From the NCBI RefSeq assembly GCF_013141765.1, contig NZ_WHOD01000102.1, forward strand, positions 124,001 to 188,000: 64,000 bases of DNA, given 5' to 3'. Made by a program: the position numbers and the translations under genes. The notes below the pieces were generated by a model. The model saw only the letters and a list, made by a program, of their open reading frames with translations. It was not told where the DNA came from and did no database searches. Below, in pieces: positions 63,060-64,000 of this stretch (the stretch's first letter is position 1; each line of letters starts with the position of its first letter). Source of the DNA: Paenibacillus foliorum (lineage in GTDB: Bacteria; Bacillota; Bacilli; Paenibacillales; NBRC-103111).

Positions 63060-64000
63060 CAGCTTCACCTCTTCTCTGCCAGTGTTGTTCGAACTCTTGC
63101 CCGTACATCAAGCAGCGCACCTGATGATCCGGCGCCGGCTCAATCAACTCGGGCTCGTGTTTCGTGCACGACTCCGTTGCGTATGGACAGCGCGGGTGAA
63201 ACCGGCAGCCGCTCGGCATGAATAACGGATTAGGCACCGAGCCTTCTATGGAATCGAGCGTTTCCTTCAGGTTGTGCAGCTTAGGGGTGCTTTTTAACAA
63301 TCCTTTCGTATATGGATGCTTTGGCTCTCTAAATAAGGTGAACACATCACACTGCTCCACAATTTGCCCCGCGTACATCACCGCGACCCGATCCGCCATT
63401 TCTGCAATTACACCCAGATCATGCGTGATCAATATGACCGAGCTGCCTTCCTTTTCAATAATTTCTTTCATAATTCTTAAGATTTGCGCCTGTATCGTGA
63501 CGTCCAAAGCGGTTGTCGGCTCGTCGGCGATCAGGATTTTAGGATTGCAGGAAATTGCCATGGCAATCATTGCCCTTTGCCGCATACCGCCGCTTAATTC
63601 GTGAGGAAAAGCTTCATAGACGCTTTCAGGCCTCGCGATATTAACTCTTCTTAACAGCTCCAGCACCCGTTGCTTGGCTTCCTGTTTATTCAATTTATAA
63701 TGATTCATCAGTGATTCCTGAATTTGATGTCCGATGCGGAACACCGGATTCAACGCGGTTAACGGTTCTTGGAAGATCATCCCAATCTCCCGTCCTCTTA
63801 TTCTTCTCATTTCGCTTTCTTCCAGCTGCAGTAAATCGCGATCTTGATATCGGATTTCACCTTCGACGATTTTACCGGGATGCTCAATTAACCTCATAAC
63901 CGATAAGGAGGTGACGCTTTTGCCGGATCCGGACTCTCCTACAATGCCGAGAATCTCTCCCTTAAACAAGTTGAACGTAATGCCATCCACGGACGGTACT
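62998..64000 (-). CDS. Peptide ABC transporter ATPase (OppD/DppD type), 5' end outside window
   Basis: At least 334 residues; the frame is open to the window edge ([18 protein letters not shown]), so about 20-25 N-terminal residues are missing and the GTG at 63990 is an internal Val codon. Walker [25 protein letters not shown], signature [16 protein letters not shown], Walker [18 protein letters not shown]-loop [14 protein letters not shown]-terminal [14 protein letters not shown]. Partner of the 62046 ATPase; permeases and binding protein presumably lie beyond the window. Confidence 0.93.
   Translation of the reverse strand, partial: VPSVDGITFNLFKGEILGIVGESGSGKSVTSLSVMRLIEHPGKIVEGEIRYQDRDLLQLEESEMRRIRGREIGMIFQEPLTALNPVFRIGHQIQESLMNHYKLNKQEAKQRVLELLRRVNIARPESVYEAFPHELSGGMRQRAMIAMAISCNPKILIADEPTTALDVTIQAQILRIMKEIIEKEGSSVILITHDLGVIAEMADRVAVMYAGQIVEQCDVFTLFREPKHPYTKGLLKSTPKLHNLKETLDSIEGSVPNPLFMPSGCRFHPRCPYATESCTKHEPELIEPAPDHQVRCLMYGQEFEQHWQRRGEADGNDGKPQSDFTNSEIKQAF

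Overview
The window looks like a chromosomal piece of a low-to-mid GC Gram-positive bacterium, most likely Paenibacillus or a close relative. The reasons are the strong GGAGG-type ribosome binding sites, CUT1 sugar ABC transporters, AraC/YesN-type regulators, SCP/YkwD and copper-amine-oxidase-like surface proteins, a TerC/YjbE protein, a DUF421 protein, and a CcpA-type cre site. No rRNA, tRNA, CRISPR array or intact transposase was found.

Positions 1-26641 (almost all minus strand) form a large carbohydrate-utilisation region in three operons. From right to left: 26543->19031 holds a GH29 fucosidase, an unclassified 903-residue TIM-barrel glycosidase, a GH95 enzyme and a BNR beta-propeller protein. 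18915->15654 holds an (alpha/alpha)6-barrel glycosidase and a second BNR propeller protein. An AraC regulator (15555) and an esterase (14549) follow. 13345->1 holds an ABC ATPase, a 991-residue substrate-binding protein carrying two carbohydrate-binding-like domains, two permeases, two tandem DUF5060/apiosidase-like glycosidases, a second GH95, a Gfo/Idh dehydrogenase and a sugar-phosphate-isomerase-like protein (cut by the window edge). None of the glycosidases has a signal peptide, so the evident logic is: bind and import an oligosaccharide rich in deoxy sugars, strip it inside the cell, then oxidise or isomerise the monosaccharides. The three operons share a promoter layout found by eye: two CCTATA-type half-sites 22-23 bp apart, at a fixed 48 bp from the -10 box. 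A fourth, weaker copy lies before the GH43-like/GH78 operon at 56722.

Positions 26846-38734 are mixed: a repeat-bearing SCP lipoprotein, a decayed chemotaxis-receptor gene, selO with a possible MITE just upstream, a DapA-family gene, an alkyltransferase-like protein, an IS110 relic, then a polyamine/iron-type ABC operon ending in an M20 peptidase with a divergent IclR regulator.

Positions 38999-44401 carry a three-component sugar-sensing set (membrane-anchored sugar-binding protein, LytS-like kinase, YesN-like regulator) followed by a sugar-proton symporter. 44535-54783 is ordinary accessory chromosome: coiled-coil protein, MFS exporter, TerC, a GH-A family enzyme, MarR with a possible leaderless autoregulated promoter, saccharopine-dehydrogenase-like protein, aldo/keto reductase, an MFS relic, a P-loop kinase-like protein, Nudix, DUF421 and a secreted protein.

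Positions 54890-60470 form a second glycan locus, with divergent operons: SGNH hydrolase + DapA-like aldolase (minus) and GH43-like propeller + GH78 rhamnosidase (plus). 60554-64000 holds a gamma-glutamyltransferase downstream of two peptide-ABC ATPases, the second running off the window.
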